A DNA stretch of 64,000 nucleotides. Origin: Idiomarina fontislapidosi. GTDB lineage: Bacteria; Pseudomonadota; Gammaproteobacteria; Enterobacterales; Alteromonadaceae. A program made the position numbers and the translations under genes. Shown here piece by piece: positions 14,961 to 24,485 of the stretch. The stretch is from positions 85,764 to 149,763 of the forward strand of contig NZ_QJST01000003.1 of NCBI RefSeq assembly GCF_003226255.1, in the 5' to 3' direction. The notes beneath the pieces are model-generated. The model had not been told where the DNA came from, did not search any database, and saw only the letters and a list, made by a program, of their open reading frames with translations. Each line of letters begins with the position of its first letter. Positions within the stretch are counted from its first letter, which is position 1.

Positions 14961-17348
14961 GTGAAACTACTTAATGCAATTGCCAGTGCACTGCTGGTTG
15001 CGGGATTAACAGGTTGCAATAGTGATGCGGCGACTGAGACCCATTCGGTGGCACCGGGGGCTCCCGGTGAGATGCCCTTCTGGGCTTATTCTGGAAAGAC
15101 CGGTATCGGCACGTCATATGAAGCCTATCAGGACGGTCACTATGATGACGATAGTGCGACTGGAACCGTATCCAAGGTTTGGTTTTCGTTAGCCAAAGGC
15201 ATGATTACAGAAACGATGTTTGGCTTAATTCATCAAGCGCAAATACGTGATATGCAGTTTATCGTTAGCGGCGAAGACTTTGTGGTGCGTGAAGCTGATG
15301 GACTCAAAAACACGGTCGAGTATCTGGACGTTGACGAGCAAGGACGTCCCTTATCGTTGGCGTACCGGGTGACGAGCGAAGACAAGCAAGGTCGTTTCCG
15401 TATTATAAAAGACATCTTTACTGACCCGGATGCGCAGTCGCTGATGGTACGTGTGCGTTTTGAGTCGGAGCAGCCAGGCTTAACCGCTCACGTGCAGGTT
15501 AATCCTTATATCAATAATGACGGTGTTGATGATCGTGCCAAAGTGACCGAGAACGGACTGCTTGCCTACTCAGGTGAACACTTCTTAACGCTGCAGAGTG
15601 CGCAGCCACTGCAACAGCGCTCAGTTGGTTTTATGGGCGAATCGGATCGTTATTCGCAACTAAAGGCAAGGGGCGAGGTAACTGCTTATCAAACGACGGG
15701 TGACTCAACAGGTAATGTCTCGATGAGTGCAACGCTTGGTGAAATCAACGAGAGCGCCGAGTTCGACTTAGTACTCAGCTACGGCAACACTGAACACGTA
15801 GCGATGGAGCAAAGTCAAAAGACGTTGCAGCGGGGATATGAGGCAGTACTAGCGCATTACAATGGCGCGGGTGATGCAGTCGGTTGGCGAGATTATTTAC
15901 AAGGACTCGCACTCGAAGAAATGTACGCTGCGACTACTGATGGTGGCAAGCTGCTCAATACCAGTGCTCTAGTGCTTAAAGCACAAGAGGATAAAACCTA
16001 CGCGGGCGCGTTGATTGCGTCACTGTCTAATCCGTGGGGCGACACAGTTTCTGCTGAGCAAGGAAAGACCGGTTATAAAGCGGTGTGGGTGCGTGACTTT
16101 TATCAAGTTGCGATGGCATTTCTTGCAATGGGCGATACACAAACTGCGAAAGCGGCATTCAACTACTTGCCTAAGGTGCAGGTGAGCGAGAACACACCGG
16201 GTAACCAAGGCGACACCGGCTGGTTTTTGCAAAAGACGCATGTGGATGGCGAACTAGAGTGGGTGGCTGTTCAGCTCGATCAAACCTCAATGCCGATTAT
16301 GCTCGCGTGGAAGCTTTATCAGGACGATGTGCTGACAAAAGACGAGCTCGTTCAGTGGTATGACTCCATGCTTAAGCCGGCGGCTGACTTCTTAGTGGAA
16401 GGCGGTTTAGCGAAGATCCTCTGGAATGACACTCAGATTACCCCACCTTATACCCAGCAGGAGCGTTGGGAGGAGCAAGCGGGTTATTCACCATCTACCA
16501 CAGCGGCTGTGGTGGCTGGGCTTATCAGTGCCAGTGAAATTGCAAAGTTGAGCGGTGATGATGATAACGCTGAACGCTATCTAGAAACCGCCAAGCAGTA
16601 CGAGCAAGATATTGAAGCGCTGATGTTTACCACAGCGGGCACGTTAACAGGCGATGCGGCTGATGGTGAGTACTTTGTACGTATTGCACAAGACAAAAAT
16701 GTAAACGCGGATACTAAGCTTGGGGCAAACAACGGACGCCCTGGTATGGACAAAAAGCTGATATTAGACGGCGGCTTTTTGGAGTTGGTGCGTTACGGCG
16801 TGCGCCCTGCGGATAGTCCCTCGGTCATCGCTTCTTTACCGGAATATGATGATGAGAGCCTGCCGCATCCGCTGCGTGTTAAATACACTTTCACCAATGA
16901 GCAAGGGCAAACTTTCCCAGGCTGGCGCCGTTACGGTAACGACGGCTATGGTGAAGATCAAAACCTAGGCACTAATTACGCTGAAGGGGGTCAACAGACC
17001 GAGGGTCAACGAGGCCGTGTATGGCCGTTCTTTACAGGTGAACGCGGTCACTATGAAATTGCAGCGGCTAAGTTGCGAGATGGTGAGCTGACCGACTCGC
17101 AGTTTGAGCGTATTAAAAATACCTATGTCTTGGGCATGGAGTCTTTTGCTAATCAAGGCATGATGCTACCTGAGCAAGCTTGGGATGGTGTGGGCGCTAA
17201 CCCGTTTGAGTATGATATCGGCGAGGGAACTAACTCAGCAACGCCGCTTGCTTGGACGCATGCAGAGTACATTAAGTTACTGCGTTCATTAACTAATGAA
17301 TCGGTGTGGGACAATTATCCGATTGTTGAGCAGCATTTAGCAGATTAA
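14961..17348 (+). CDS. Lipoprotein glucan 1,4-alpha-glucosidase (glucoamylase, GH15)
   Basis: A 795-residue enzyme that releases glucose from the non-reducing ends of starch and dextrins. The start is GTG with AAGGG upstream. The signal peptide ends in lipobox LTGC, so it is lipid-anchored. An N-terminal beta-sandwich domain (about residues 25-290) precedes the (alpha/alpha)6 catalytic domain. Catalytic carboxylates are visible: the acid in RWEEQAGYSPST near residue 503 and the base in MLPEQAWDG near residue 734, with VWVRDFYQ as a substrate-subsite motif. It is the last gene of the run and is convergent with the LacI gene. Export together with the amylase implies complete digestion outside the cytoplasm. 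Confidence 0.9.
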   Translation: MKLLNAIASALLVAGLTGCNSDAATETHSVAPGAPGEMPFWAYSGKTGIGTSYEAYQDGHYDDDSATGTVSKVWFSLAKGMITETMFGLIHQAQIRDMQFIVSGEDFVVREADGLKNTVEYLDVDEQGRPLSLAYRVTSEDKQGRFRIIKDIFTDPDAQSLMVRVRFESEQPGLTAHVQVNPYINNDGVDDRAKVTENGLLAYSGEHFLTLQSAQPLQQRSVGFMGESDRYSQLKARGEVTAYQTTGDSTGNVSMSATLGEINESAEFDLVLSYGNTEHVAMEQSQKTLQRGYEAVLAHYNGAGDAVGWRDYLQGLALEEMYAATTDGGKLLNTSALVLKAQEDKTYAGALIASLSNPWGDTVSAEQGKTGYKAVWVRDFYQVAMAFLAMGDTQTAKAAFNYLPKVQVSENTPGNQGDTGWFLQKTHVDGELEWVAVQLDQTSMPIMLAWKLYQDDVLTKDELVQWYDSMLKPAADFLVEGGLAKILWNDTQITPPYTQQERWEEQAGYSPSTTAAVVAGLISASEIAKLSGDDDNAERYLETAKQYEQDIEALMFTTAGTLTGDAADGEYFVRIAQDKNVNADTKLGANNGRPGMDKKLILDGGFLELVRYGVRPADSPSVIASLPEYDDESLPHPLRVKYTFTNEQGQTFPGWRRYGNDGYGEDQNLGTNYAEGGQQTEGQRGRVWPFFTGERGHYEIAAAKLRDGELTDSQFERIKNTYVLGMESFANQGMMLPEQAWDGVGANPFEYDIGEGTNSATPLAWTHAEYIKLLRSLTNESVWDNYPIVEQHLAD

Positions 17349-17392
17349 TCAATCTCCCCGTTTGCCGCTGTTGGAGTGGGGCGCTCATCTGG

Positions 17393-18418
17393 CTATTGGC
17401 TTGATTGGCGCAACATTAGCTTCGGCGGCAAGATGCTTTTATTGAGATCGATCTCTTGCTCCGAAATTAGGTTGAGTAAGTTGTCTACTAACATCTGCCC
17501 AGCAACGGTTGTATTTTGTTGAACAGTTGAAAGCTGAGGGGTGCAAAATCGCGCCATAGGAATATCATCAAAACCGACCACGGCGACATCTTGAGGAACA
17601 CGTAGACCTGACTCTTGCAGTGCTCGGATAGCACCAATTGCAATTAAATCACTGGCGCCAAAGAGCGCGTTAAAGGTTATGTTGTTAGCAAGTAGTGACT
17701 TAGTCGCTTGGTAGCCTGATTCTTCGGTTGAGATTGCAGTAGCAATTTTTCGCTCACTTACGTGTTTACCGTGTGCTTGTAAACGCGTTTCGAACCCCTG
17801 AAAGCGAGCGCTGAATTCTGGGCTATGGTGGGATGTATCGCCTATAAATGCACAGTCGGTGCGACAGAGATCAATAAAGTGATCGGCGACCAAACTCCCT
17901 CCGAGCTGATTATCACAGCTCACCGTCAGCTCAGGGCGACCATCGACGCAGGCTCCCCAACAGACAAATTTAGTTTTGGTGGCTAATAAGCGTTCAAATT
18001 TAGGTCGGTAGTCAATGTAGTCACCGTAGCCGAGTAGTATGATGCCATCAGCACGATGGCTTTCGGCATAGTCTACATGCCAGTCGTTGCTGCTCGACTG
18101 AAAGGAAACCAGCAAATCATAACCCTCCTTTGCACAGGCTCGGGTGATTGAGCCGAGCATCGACAAAAAGAAGGGATTGATTTGCGAGTCATCGGTCGTG
18201 GGATCTTCGTACAATAACACAGCAAGCGTAGAGCTTTGTTGGGCACGCAAGTTACTGGCATTTTTATCCACCTTGTAGTTTAACTTGCGTGCAACTTCGG
18301 CGACTTTCTTCCGTGTCTCTTCACTTACAAGTGGGCTACCGCGTAATGCACGAGAGACGGTCGACTGCGAAACACCTGCGTGATGCGCGATATCGAACGA
18401 TGTAGGCTTACCCTTCAT
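17393..18418 (-). CDS. LacI-family regulator of the maltodextrin locus
   Basis: A 341-residue repressor. The N-terminal helix-turn-helix SFDIAHHAGVSQSTVSRALRG is canonical, followed by the hinge helix (NASNLRAQQS) and a periplasmic-binding-protein-like ligand domain with the ending VVGFDDIPMARF...PQLSTVQQ. The ATG is preceded by AAGGAAG. It sits at the end of the starch cluster on the opposite strand. The CG-centred palindromes at 8095 and 8528 are its likely operators; none is seen before its own gene. The inducer is probably maltose or a related sugar (inference). Confidence 0.92.
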   Translation of the reverse strand: MKGKPTSFDIAHHAGVSQSTVSRALRGSPLVSEETRKKVAEVARKLNYKVDKNASNLRAQQSSTLAVLLYEDPTTDDSQINPFFLSMLGSITRACAKEGYDLLVSFQSSSNDWHVDYAESHRADGIILLGYGDYIDYRPKFERLLATKTKFVCWGACVDGRPELTVSCDNQLGGSLVADHFIDLCRTDCAFIGDTSHHSPEFSARFQGFETRLQAHGKHVSERKIATAISTEESGYQATKSLLANNITFNALFGASDLIAIGAIRALQESGLRVPQDVAVVGFDDIPMARFCTPQLSTVQQNTTVAGQMLVDNLLNLISEQEIDLNKSILPPKLMLRQSSQ

Positions 18419-18572
18419 TTACTTCCTTATATGGCATGCTTTATTATCCGAAACGATACAACTAAGCGCCGTTAAAGAGAAGTCTTAACCAATAAATTTG
18501 ATTGATTTGCGCGGAAATCAGTATCTATGGCATGCTGTTTCTACACGCCACTTCATCGATGGAAGGCGAATT

Positions 18573-19529
18573 ATGGGCTTTCGTTTGCATGCGCCAATGC
18601 GGCTGGCGTTTCCGGGTAAGTGGGTAGCACGGAGCACGATACTCGTTGCATTTGCAGCCGTATGCTGGGGAATTTCTGGTGGTATCGGTGCCATATTGCT
18701 CAATGAAGGCTGGAGTGCAACGACGGTTGCGTTATGTCGAGGAGCGTTCGGGCTGGTTTTTGTCGGTGTTTGGCTGTTTCTTACACGGCGCGATGTAGGG
18801 CATTTAAACCGTCAGTTCTGGTTTTGGTCTGTCGTAGCTGGGTTGGGTGTCGCAGGCAACTTTTCTTTTTACTTTTTTAGTATTGCCGAGGGGAGCGTCA
18901 CAGTCGCCGCAACGCTGATGTATTGCGCACCGGTGTTTATCTTCATAATTTCCTTTTTGTTGGGACTCGAAACGCCTTCTTGGTCTAAGGTGCTAGCAAT
19001 CCTCTTTGTTATTGTCGGTATTGTTTTCCTCACTCAGGCCTATGCACTGGACGTCGGGCAGGTAAGCGGGCTCGCCGTGATCATGGGGCTGCTATCCGGC
19101 GTGTCTTACACTGTGTTTGTTTTTGGCTTTAAATATGCCGCACCTCATGGCAGCCCTCAAGCGATACTGACGGTTGCTTTTGCAGTGTTATCTCTGGTTT
19201 TGGTGTTACTTATCGATACGGGTGGCATTAAGCAAACAGCCTCACCATCATCCTTATGGTTGCTGCTGGCTATCGGTGTTTTAGGCGGTGGGCTTTCATT
19301 TATTTGTTATGTTGTGGGTCTTAACTATACGGCGCCAGGTAGCGCTTCGATTCTAGCCATGGCGGAACCTATCACGGCTGCATTATTTGGTATTTTATTT
19401 TTAGGAGAGTTGCTTGATTGGGTACAAGTGTTGGGTGTGGTACTGATATTGAGCTCTGTTACCGTGCTAAGTATTGAGTCGAATCGCAGGAAATCAGTTG
19501 TAGAGTCACAGCAGCGACTTACTGACTAA
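18573..19529 (+). CDS. EamA-family (DMT) permease
   Basis: A 318-residue inner-membrane protein with about ten helices in two repeated EamA halves (AVCWGISGGIGAILL in the first, LNYTAPGSASILAMAEPITAALFGILFLGE in the second). The second-half motif is typical of RhaT/EamA drug and metabolite exporters. I chose the ATG at 18573 because GGAAGG lies 6 nt upstream; the longer frame from a TTG at 18498 has no ribosome site. It stands alone, divergent from the LacI gene and convergent with the next gene. Substrate unknown. Confidence 0.85.
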   Translation: MGFRLHAPMRLAFPGKWVARSTILVAFAAVCWGISGGIGAILLNEGWSATTVALCRGAFGLVFVGVWLFLTRRDVGHLNRQFWFWSVVAGLGVAGNFSFYFFSIAEGSVTVAATLMYCAPVFIFIISFLLGLETPSWSKVLAILFVIVGIVFLTQAYALDVGQVSGLAVIMGLLSGVSYTVFVFGFKYAAPHGSPQAILTVAFAVLSLVLVLLIDTGGIKQTASPSSLWLLLAIGVLGGGLSFICYVVGLNYTAPGSASILAMAEPITAALFGILFLGELLDWVQVLGVVLILSSVTVLSIESNRRKSVVESQQRLTD

Positions 19530-19548
19530 GCCACTGCTGTGCGCTATG

Positions 19549-20349
19549 TTATTCGTTTACGCCCAAGGCACCTCCACGGCCAAGGCCTCCTCTCACATCT
19601 TGCGCTTGATAACTTTTCAGCGCCTTGACCATGTTGTTATAGGAGTCCATGAATGCGGCTGAAATAACCTTTCCTTCGGGCGTATCAGTATAACCGCCAA
19701 CACCGGCTAATAAACCGGAAAAGACGCCGGCAAAGGCACTGAAGTCCCAATTTTTGGCGTTACCTGCCGCTGCTGAGACTTGCACTCCCGAGCGGTTATC
19801 AACAAGTAGTAAGGTGGTCGCTGCCTCGTTGCTGGATAGCCCGCCAGCGACGACTCCGACCCAGCCGCCCAACAAACCGCCGACTTTTTGTGTGCCGCTT
19901 TCCGAGAATTGAATCGAAGGGCTGACTGTGTAGTCTGCAGCTACGAGCTGACCTTTGCCAAAGTTACTTTGACTGCGTAGTTCGCCACTCTCCATCAGAG
20001 CGCGTTCGGCTTGCAGCGCACGCATGGCTTTGCCACGCTCAACAATAACAAAACAGTTTGACTGTTGAATCATGACTCGGATCAGGGGAACGGTCGTGCC
20101 CAGTTGCGGATACATACGGCGATAGTCGTACCACCAGTTTTCGTTGGTGTCCTCGTAAATAGACAGCGTACCGAGTGGCGCCTCGCAGCGCTCGAGCGCA
20201 TTGTTCTCACCTTGACTGTGGGCACCGCCTGCGGCGCCCGTAATCGTGTTACCCGAGCTTCCGCCTAAACTGGGGTCGGTGCTGACACACGCGGCTAAAG
20301 AGACACTGCAAACACAAGCAATAAGAAATTGATTTGATTGGTTTTTCAT
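19549..20349 (-). CDS. CsgG/HfaB-like lipoprotein
   Basis: A 266-residue lipoprotein with lipobox LAAC in the first 21 residues. The body carries CsgG-like features: PLIRVMIQQSNCFVIVERGKAMRALQAERAL, then GQLVAADYTVSPSIQFSE, and a glycine-rich segment with VDNRSGVQVSAAAGNA. CsgG proteins form outer-membrane secretion pores or related envelope assemblies. No curli genes are nearby, so a curli role is not supported. It is a single gene with about 160 bp before it. The family call is good; the function is unknown. Confidence 0.75.
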   Translation of the reverse strand: MKNQSNQFLIACVCSVSLAACVSTDPSLGGSSGNTITGAAGGAHSQGENNALERCEAPLGTLSIYEDTNENWWYDYRRMYPQLGTTVPLIRVMIQQSNCFVIVERGKAMRALQAERALMESGELRSQSNFGKGQLVAADYTVSPSIQFSESGTQKVGGLLGGWVGVVAGGLSSNEAATTLLLVDNRSGVQVSAAAGNAKNWDFSAFAGVFSGLLAGVGGYTDTPEGKVISAAFMDSYNNMVKALKSYQAQDVRGGLGRGGALGVNE

Positions 20350-20465
20350 AGAAATACTATCAAGTGTTAATGAGAGCTTTTAAGTTTGTTGATGAATGCG
20401 CGAGGGGCAAATCGAGATGGATGACTTGTGTGTAAGCGATTGCTAGCGGTGGTGTGCATACAAAA

Positions 20466-20487
20466 AAGCCGGCGTAAAAGCCGGCTT
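20466..20487 (-). terminator. Rho-independent terminator of the OsmC-YcaO gene
   Basis: AAGCCGGC (20466-20473) and GCCGGCTT (20480-20487) form a perfect 8-bp GC-rich stem. Read on the minus strand, the hairpin is followed by a run of T residues, 20 nt after the stop codon at 20508. Confidence 0.85.
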
Positions 20488-20507
20488 GGTTCACTCAATT
20501 GAGTGGG

Positions 20508-22697
20508 TTACTGGGCAGCGGCAACTCGCGCTCGCGCGGCATGCAGTTTTTTATAACTCTCAATCAAACGCAAGTGACGATCAAGCCCGGTTAAATTCAT
20601 GTCGGTGGGCGTGAGACCATGAAAGCGCACAGTTCCATCGACTGAACCTTCGACAGCATCCATCGTTTTATCCCCAAACATGCGGCGGAAGTTGTAGATA
20701 AAGTCGCTCCGTTCAAGCTCTTCGTCGAGTTCGACCTCAAGCAGCGCCTCTACGGCACGATAGAATAAGACACGCTCAACGGTGTTATCGTTGTACTGCA
20801 GGAACATTTCCACATGCTCTAAGGCAAGTGCATGCTCACCTAAGGCAAGGTAGATAAGCAATTTAAGCTCAAGGATGGTCAGCTGACCCCATACCGTATT
20901 TTCATCAAACTCAATACCGATAAGCGTGATGATATCCATGTAGTTGTCGAGCTGGCTTTCTTCTAAACGTTCGACTAACTCGGCAAGTGCCTCATTATCA
21001 AGTCGGTGGAGGTTTAAAATATCCTCACGGAACTGCAGCGCGACATTGGTGTTATCCCAAATTAAATCCTCAACGGGATACACCTCTGAGTAACCTGGTA
21101 CGAGGATACGGCACGCCGGTGCACCGAGTTCGTTATAAACGGCGACATAGGCTTCTTTGCCTAAATCAGCGAGGATACCAAACAGGGTGTCAACTTCTTC
21201 ATGGTTTGAGCCGGAAAAATCCCAGTCAACGAATTCGTACTCTGAACGCGCGCTGAAGAAACGCCACGACACTACACCTGATGAGTCAATAAAGTGCTCA
21301 ACGAAGTTATTCGGTTCGGTGACCGCCATTTGGTTAAACGTCGGCGCAGGTAAGTCGTTTAAACCTTCAAAACTACGGCCTTGTAGCAGCTCGGTTAGGC
21401 TTCTCTCTAAGGCAACCTCTAAACTCGGGTGGGCACCGAAAGATGCAAACACACCCCCTGTACGCGGATTCATTAATGTTACACACGCAACAGGGAACTG
21501 ACCACCTAACGAGGCGTCTTTTACTAATACTGGATAGCCTTGCACTTCTAGCCCTTTGATACCTTCTACAAGTTTGGGAAAGCGCTCAAGAACGGTGTCC
21601 GGCACGTCAGGTAAAGCGATCTCATTCTCGATGATTTCGCGTTTGACTGCGCGTTCGAATATTTCAGATAGGCATTGGACAACCGCTTCGTCGAGCGTAT
21701 TGCCTGCACTCATGCCGTTACTTAGGTAGAGGTTCTCAATTAAGTTAGAAGGGAAGTATACCTCTTCGCCGTCCGAGTGGCGCTTAAACGGTAGCGCACA
21801 AATACCGCGCTCAACGTTACCTGAGTTGGTGTCAATTAAGTTTGAGCCCGCTAACTCATTTTCTGGGTCATAAATAGCGCGCGTGTACTCGTCTAAAATA
21901 CCCGTAGGCAGGCTGTCGTCTTCAGTCAGTTCAAACCAACGCTCGTTGGGATAGTGAACAAATTCACTTTCAGCAATCTCTTGCCCAAAGTACTGATCAT
22001 TGTAGAAGAAATTACAGTTAAGACGCTCAATAAACTCGCCCAACGCCGAGCATAAGGCAGCTTCCTTAGTCGCGCCTTTGCCGTTGGTAAAGCACATCGG
22101 CGATGCGGCATCACGCACGTGCAAAGACCAAACGTTTGGTACGATATTACGCCAAGAGGCAATCTCAATTTTCATACCCAAATCCGCTAGTATTTGGGTC
22201 ATATTGGCGATGGTTTGTTCCAGGGGTAAGTCTTTACCTTTGATGAAGGTCGTGTGCTGTTCATCGGAAGTTCCCATCAGAAGCGCTTGCGCGCTGTCAT
22301 CAAGATTATCTACGGCCTCAATCTGAAAGTCAGGCTCGGTTTGCACAACCCGCTTAACGGTGCAGCGCTCGACCGCTCGTAAAATGCCTTGACGATCTTT
22401 GTCAGAGATATCTTCTGGTAGTTCGACCTGAATTTTAAATATTTGGTTATAGCGGTCTTCGGGATCGACAATATTATTTTGTGATAAGCGAATATTCTCG
22501 GTAGGAATATCGCGGGCATTGCAGTATAAGCGTATAAAATACCCTGCGCATAACGCAGATGACGCAAGAAAATAGTCGAAGGGGCTCGGCGCAGAGCCAT
22601 CACCTTTGTAGCGAATGGGCTGATCGGCAATGACGGTAAAATCATCAAACTTTGCTTCAAGTTTGAGATTTTCTAAAAAGTTTACTTTGATTTCCAT
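20508..22697 (-). CDS. ycaO: OsmC-YcaO fusion protein (YcaO, RimO accessory)
   Basis: A 729-residue fusion. Residues 1 to about 135 are an OsmC-like peroxide-reductase fold (APSPFDYFLASSALCAGYFIRLYC, and CTVKRVVQTEPDF with the second cysteine). The remainder is a YcaO domain (GKGATKEAALCSALGEFIERLNCNFF, then AGNTLDEAVVQCLSEIFERAVKREIIENE, the ATP-binding signature) with a TPR-like tail. E. coli YcaO alone is linked to RimO-dependent methylthiolation of ribosomal protein S12. Other YcaO proteins use ATP to activate peptide backbones for azoline or thioamide formation. No precursor peptide or RiPP enzymes are nearby, so the ribosomal role is more likely. The OsmC part may deliver sulfur or handle peroxide (inference). 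Confidence 0.88.
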   Translation of the reverse strand: MEIKVNFLENLKLEAKFDDFTVIADQPIRYKGDGSAPSPFDYFLASSALCAGYFIRLYCNARDIPTENIRLSQNNIVDPEDRYNQIFKIQVELPEDISDKDRQGILRAVERCTVKRVVQTEPDFQIEAVDNLDDSAQALLMGTSDEQHTTFIKGKDLPLEQTIANMTQILADLGMKIEIASWRNIVPNVWSLHVRDAASPMCFTNGKGATKEAALCSALGEFIERLNCNFFYNDQYFGQEIAESEFVHYPNERWFELTEDDSLPTGILDEYTRAIYDPENELAGSNLIDTNSGNVERGICALPFKRHSDGEEVYFPSNLIENLYLSNGMSAGNTLDEAVVQCLSEIFERAVKREIIENEIALPDVPDTVLERFPKLVEGIKGLEVQGYPVLVKDASLGGQFPVACVTLMNPRTGGVFASFGAHPSLEVALERSLTELLQGRSFEGLNDLPAPTFNQMAVTEPNNFVEHFIDSSGVVSWRFFSARSEYEFVDWDFSGSNHEEVDTLFGILADLGKEAYVAVYNELGAPACRILVPGYSEVYPVEDLIWDNTNVALQFREDILNLHRLDNEALAELVERLEESQLDNYMDIITLIGIEFDENTVWGQLTILELKLLIYLALGEHALALEHVEMFLQYNDNTVERVLFYRAVEALLEVELDEELERSDFIYNFRRMFGDKTMDAVEGSVDGTVRFHGLTPTDMNLTGLDRHLRLIESYKKLHAARARVAAAQ

Positions 22698-22880
22698 GGC
22701 GCTTCGACCTGCTTGGCTTTAGTGATAAAACAAAGCCGCCATTATCGCGTGTTTTGCTCCGTGCGTCATGGTGAAAATGGTTAAAATTTCAGATATTTCC
22801 TAATGCGCTTTGTTAGCAGATGCGATACACTCGCAACAAAATTGTTACATTAAGTTCTGATAAAAAACGTGAGACAAAAT

Positions 22881-24311
22881 ATGAGTAAAAAGGCACTTTT
22901 AGGTGGCGCTGTCGTTGTAGCGGGCGTATTTGCGGTGAGTCCATACTTCACGGGTAGTGCATTAGAAACGAATTTAAATGAGCAGATAGCGGCGCTGAAT
23001 GCGCAACCCGCGTATAAAGCTGAAGTTGTTAAATTTGATAAAGGTTACTTTACATCGTCGGGCGTTATCCATGTAACATTGGATTTGGGAACTATGGCGG
23101 ACGACACTAATGACCTACCTGAGAGAGTTGAGTTTGATCTTAACTTTGATGCTCAGCACGGCTTGCTTCTTACACAGTACAACCCAGGTATTGGACTTGC
23201 GGCGTGGAAGCTTAGCTTCTCAGGCGATGATTTACGTAAATTCGTTAAGTGGAACGATGATGAGGCGATCTACCAGATGACCGGTTCGATTGGTTTATTT
23301 GGCGACGCAGAGTATCGTGATTGGGCGCCTGAACTCACGTCAGTTGAGAACAAAGAAGGTATCGCGTTTAATTTTTCAGGCTATCAAGGTCAGGGCTCGG
23401 TGGGGCAAGATCAAGTTGCCTACAGCGGTGGCTTTAAAGACATGACTGTCTCAATTGACGATAAAGCTCGCTTTAAAATGTCAAAAATGAATCTTGAGCT
23501 CAACGCCCAGACGTCGTTGGCAGCGTTGTTAGCAGGAACCGTTTATCAAGGTACCTCATCTTTTACGATTGACGAAGTGTCATTTGAAGATGTCGAAATG
23601 ACGCAACCACTGGTTTTGAAAGGTTATGAGTTAACAAGTCGTTCAGACATTAACGAAGACCAGGACACCACGAGCATTGTTGTGAATCAGCTGCTCAAAT
23701 CGTTTGAGTCATCGGCACTCAATGCCAATGATATCCACTTCGACATGTCGATGGATAACTTAGATATCGGCGTGCTAGAAGCGTTTCAGCAGTTTGCCGC
23801 TAAGCAAGATACGGCGACTGATCCAGCGATACTCTTTGAACAGCAAACAGCGTTCTTTTTGGATCAGCTACCTAAGATTATCGATGATAATCCAAACTTC
23901 AAAATTGATAAGCTGAGCGCCTCACTTGAGCAAGGTGATGTGAATGCCGACATGGTCATGCAACTAGCGGATGTTGATCAGTTGCCTGACCCCATCGACG
24001 ATCAAGTATTTTGGCTAACTCATATCAACAGTGAAGCAAACGTGAGTATCGAAAAGCCATTGGCATTGTGGTTGGCACAACAACAGATTCTTGTTCAGTT
24101 GCGTTCTCAATTACCGCCGGCTCAACAAGATCCTGTGCAAATGCAGCAAATCGCTGAACAGCAAGCACCGTTAGTAATTTCAACCTTTGTGCAACAAGGT
24201 TTTCTCACTGAACAAGACAATGCGTATGTGAGTAACTTTACAATGCAAGACGGTGAATTCGTGCTTAATGGTAACGAGCTACCCATACTGCAAGCATTAC
24301 AGCAACAGTAA
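22881..24311 (+). CDS. DUF945 / YdgA-family protein
   Basis: A 476-residue protein with one N-terminal hydrophobic segment (KALLGGAVVVAGVFAVSPYFTG) that acts as a signal anchor. The rest has the YdgA/DUF945 pattern: ETNLNEQIAALN, YKAEVVKFDKGYFTSSGVIHVTLD, and later a long beta-rich repetitive body. YdgA family members are inner-membrane-anchored periplasmic proteins of unresolved function. The ATG at 22881 is preferred to the in-frame GTG at 22869, since the protein then begins MSKKALL. It is a single gene, divergent from ycaO and followed by a structured RNA region ending in a terminator. Confidence 0.8.
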   Translation: MSKKALLGGAVVVAGVFAVSPYFTGSALETNLNEQIAALNAQPAYKAEVVKFDKGYFTSSGVIHVTLDLGTMADDTNDLPERVEFDLNFDAQHGLLLTQYNPGIGLAAWKLSFSGDDLRKFVKWNDDEAIYQMTGSIGLFGDAEYRDWAPELTSVENKEGIAFNFSGYQGQGSVGQDQVAYSGGFKDMTVSIDDKARFKMSKMNLELNAQTSLAALLAGTVYQGTSSFTIDEVSFEDVEMTQPLVLKGYELTSRSDINEDQDTTSIVVNQLLKSFESSALNANDIHFDMSMDNLDIGVLEAFQQFAAKQDTATDPAILFEQQTAFFLDQLPKIIDDNPNFKIDKLSASLEQGDVNADMVMQLADVDQLPDPIDDQVFWLTHINSEANVSIEKPLALWLAQQQILVQLRSQLPPAQQDPVQMQQIAEQQAPLVISTFVQQGFLTEQDNAYVSNFTMQDGEFVLNGNELPILQALQQQ

Positions 24312-24321
24312 GTGATGTTAA

Positions 24322-24480
24322 ACGGTGATGACAGGTGTGGGATTCATTAAATTGTCATGAATCCGAAACGAAGTTGTCACCGTAGATATTGATAATTGCA
24401 GTCGTTTTCTGGAGAACACCAGACAACAGATTTATACTCCCTGGATATATTTTGCCCCGAGTGTTTACTCGGGGCTTTTT
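24322..24480 (+). ncRNA. Candidate structured small RNA or 3' UTR
   Basis: Three successive hairpins lie in a gene-free gap. ACGGTGA (24322-24328) pairs with TCACCGT (24377-24383) around an inner perfect stem GGATTCAT/ATGAATCC (24340-24347, 24357-24364). GTTTTCTGG (24404-24412) pairs with CCAGACAAC (24419-24427) with one mismatch. A strong terminator follows at 24454. It may be a free-standing small RNA or the processed 3' end of the YdgA transcript. No known family is recognised. Confidence 0.4.
24454..24480 (+). terminator. Strong rho-independent terminator
   Basis: GCCCCGAGT (24454-24462), loop GTTT, ACTCGGGGC (24467-24475), then TTTTTCTTTT. It ends transcription from the YdgA gene or the candidate small RNA, and lies next to the stop of the convergent GST gene. 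Confidence 0.9.
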
Positions 24481-24485
24481 CTTTT

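Noticed and set aside
19549-20349. Curli secretion component CsgG
   Set aside because: The protein has CsgG-like parts, but no curli genes are nearby and similarity is limited, so only the broader family is called.
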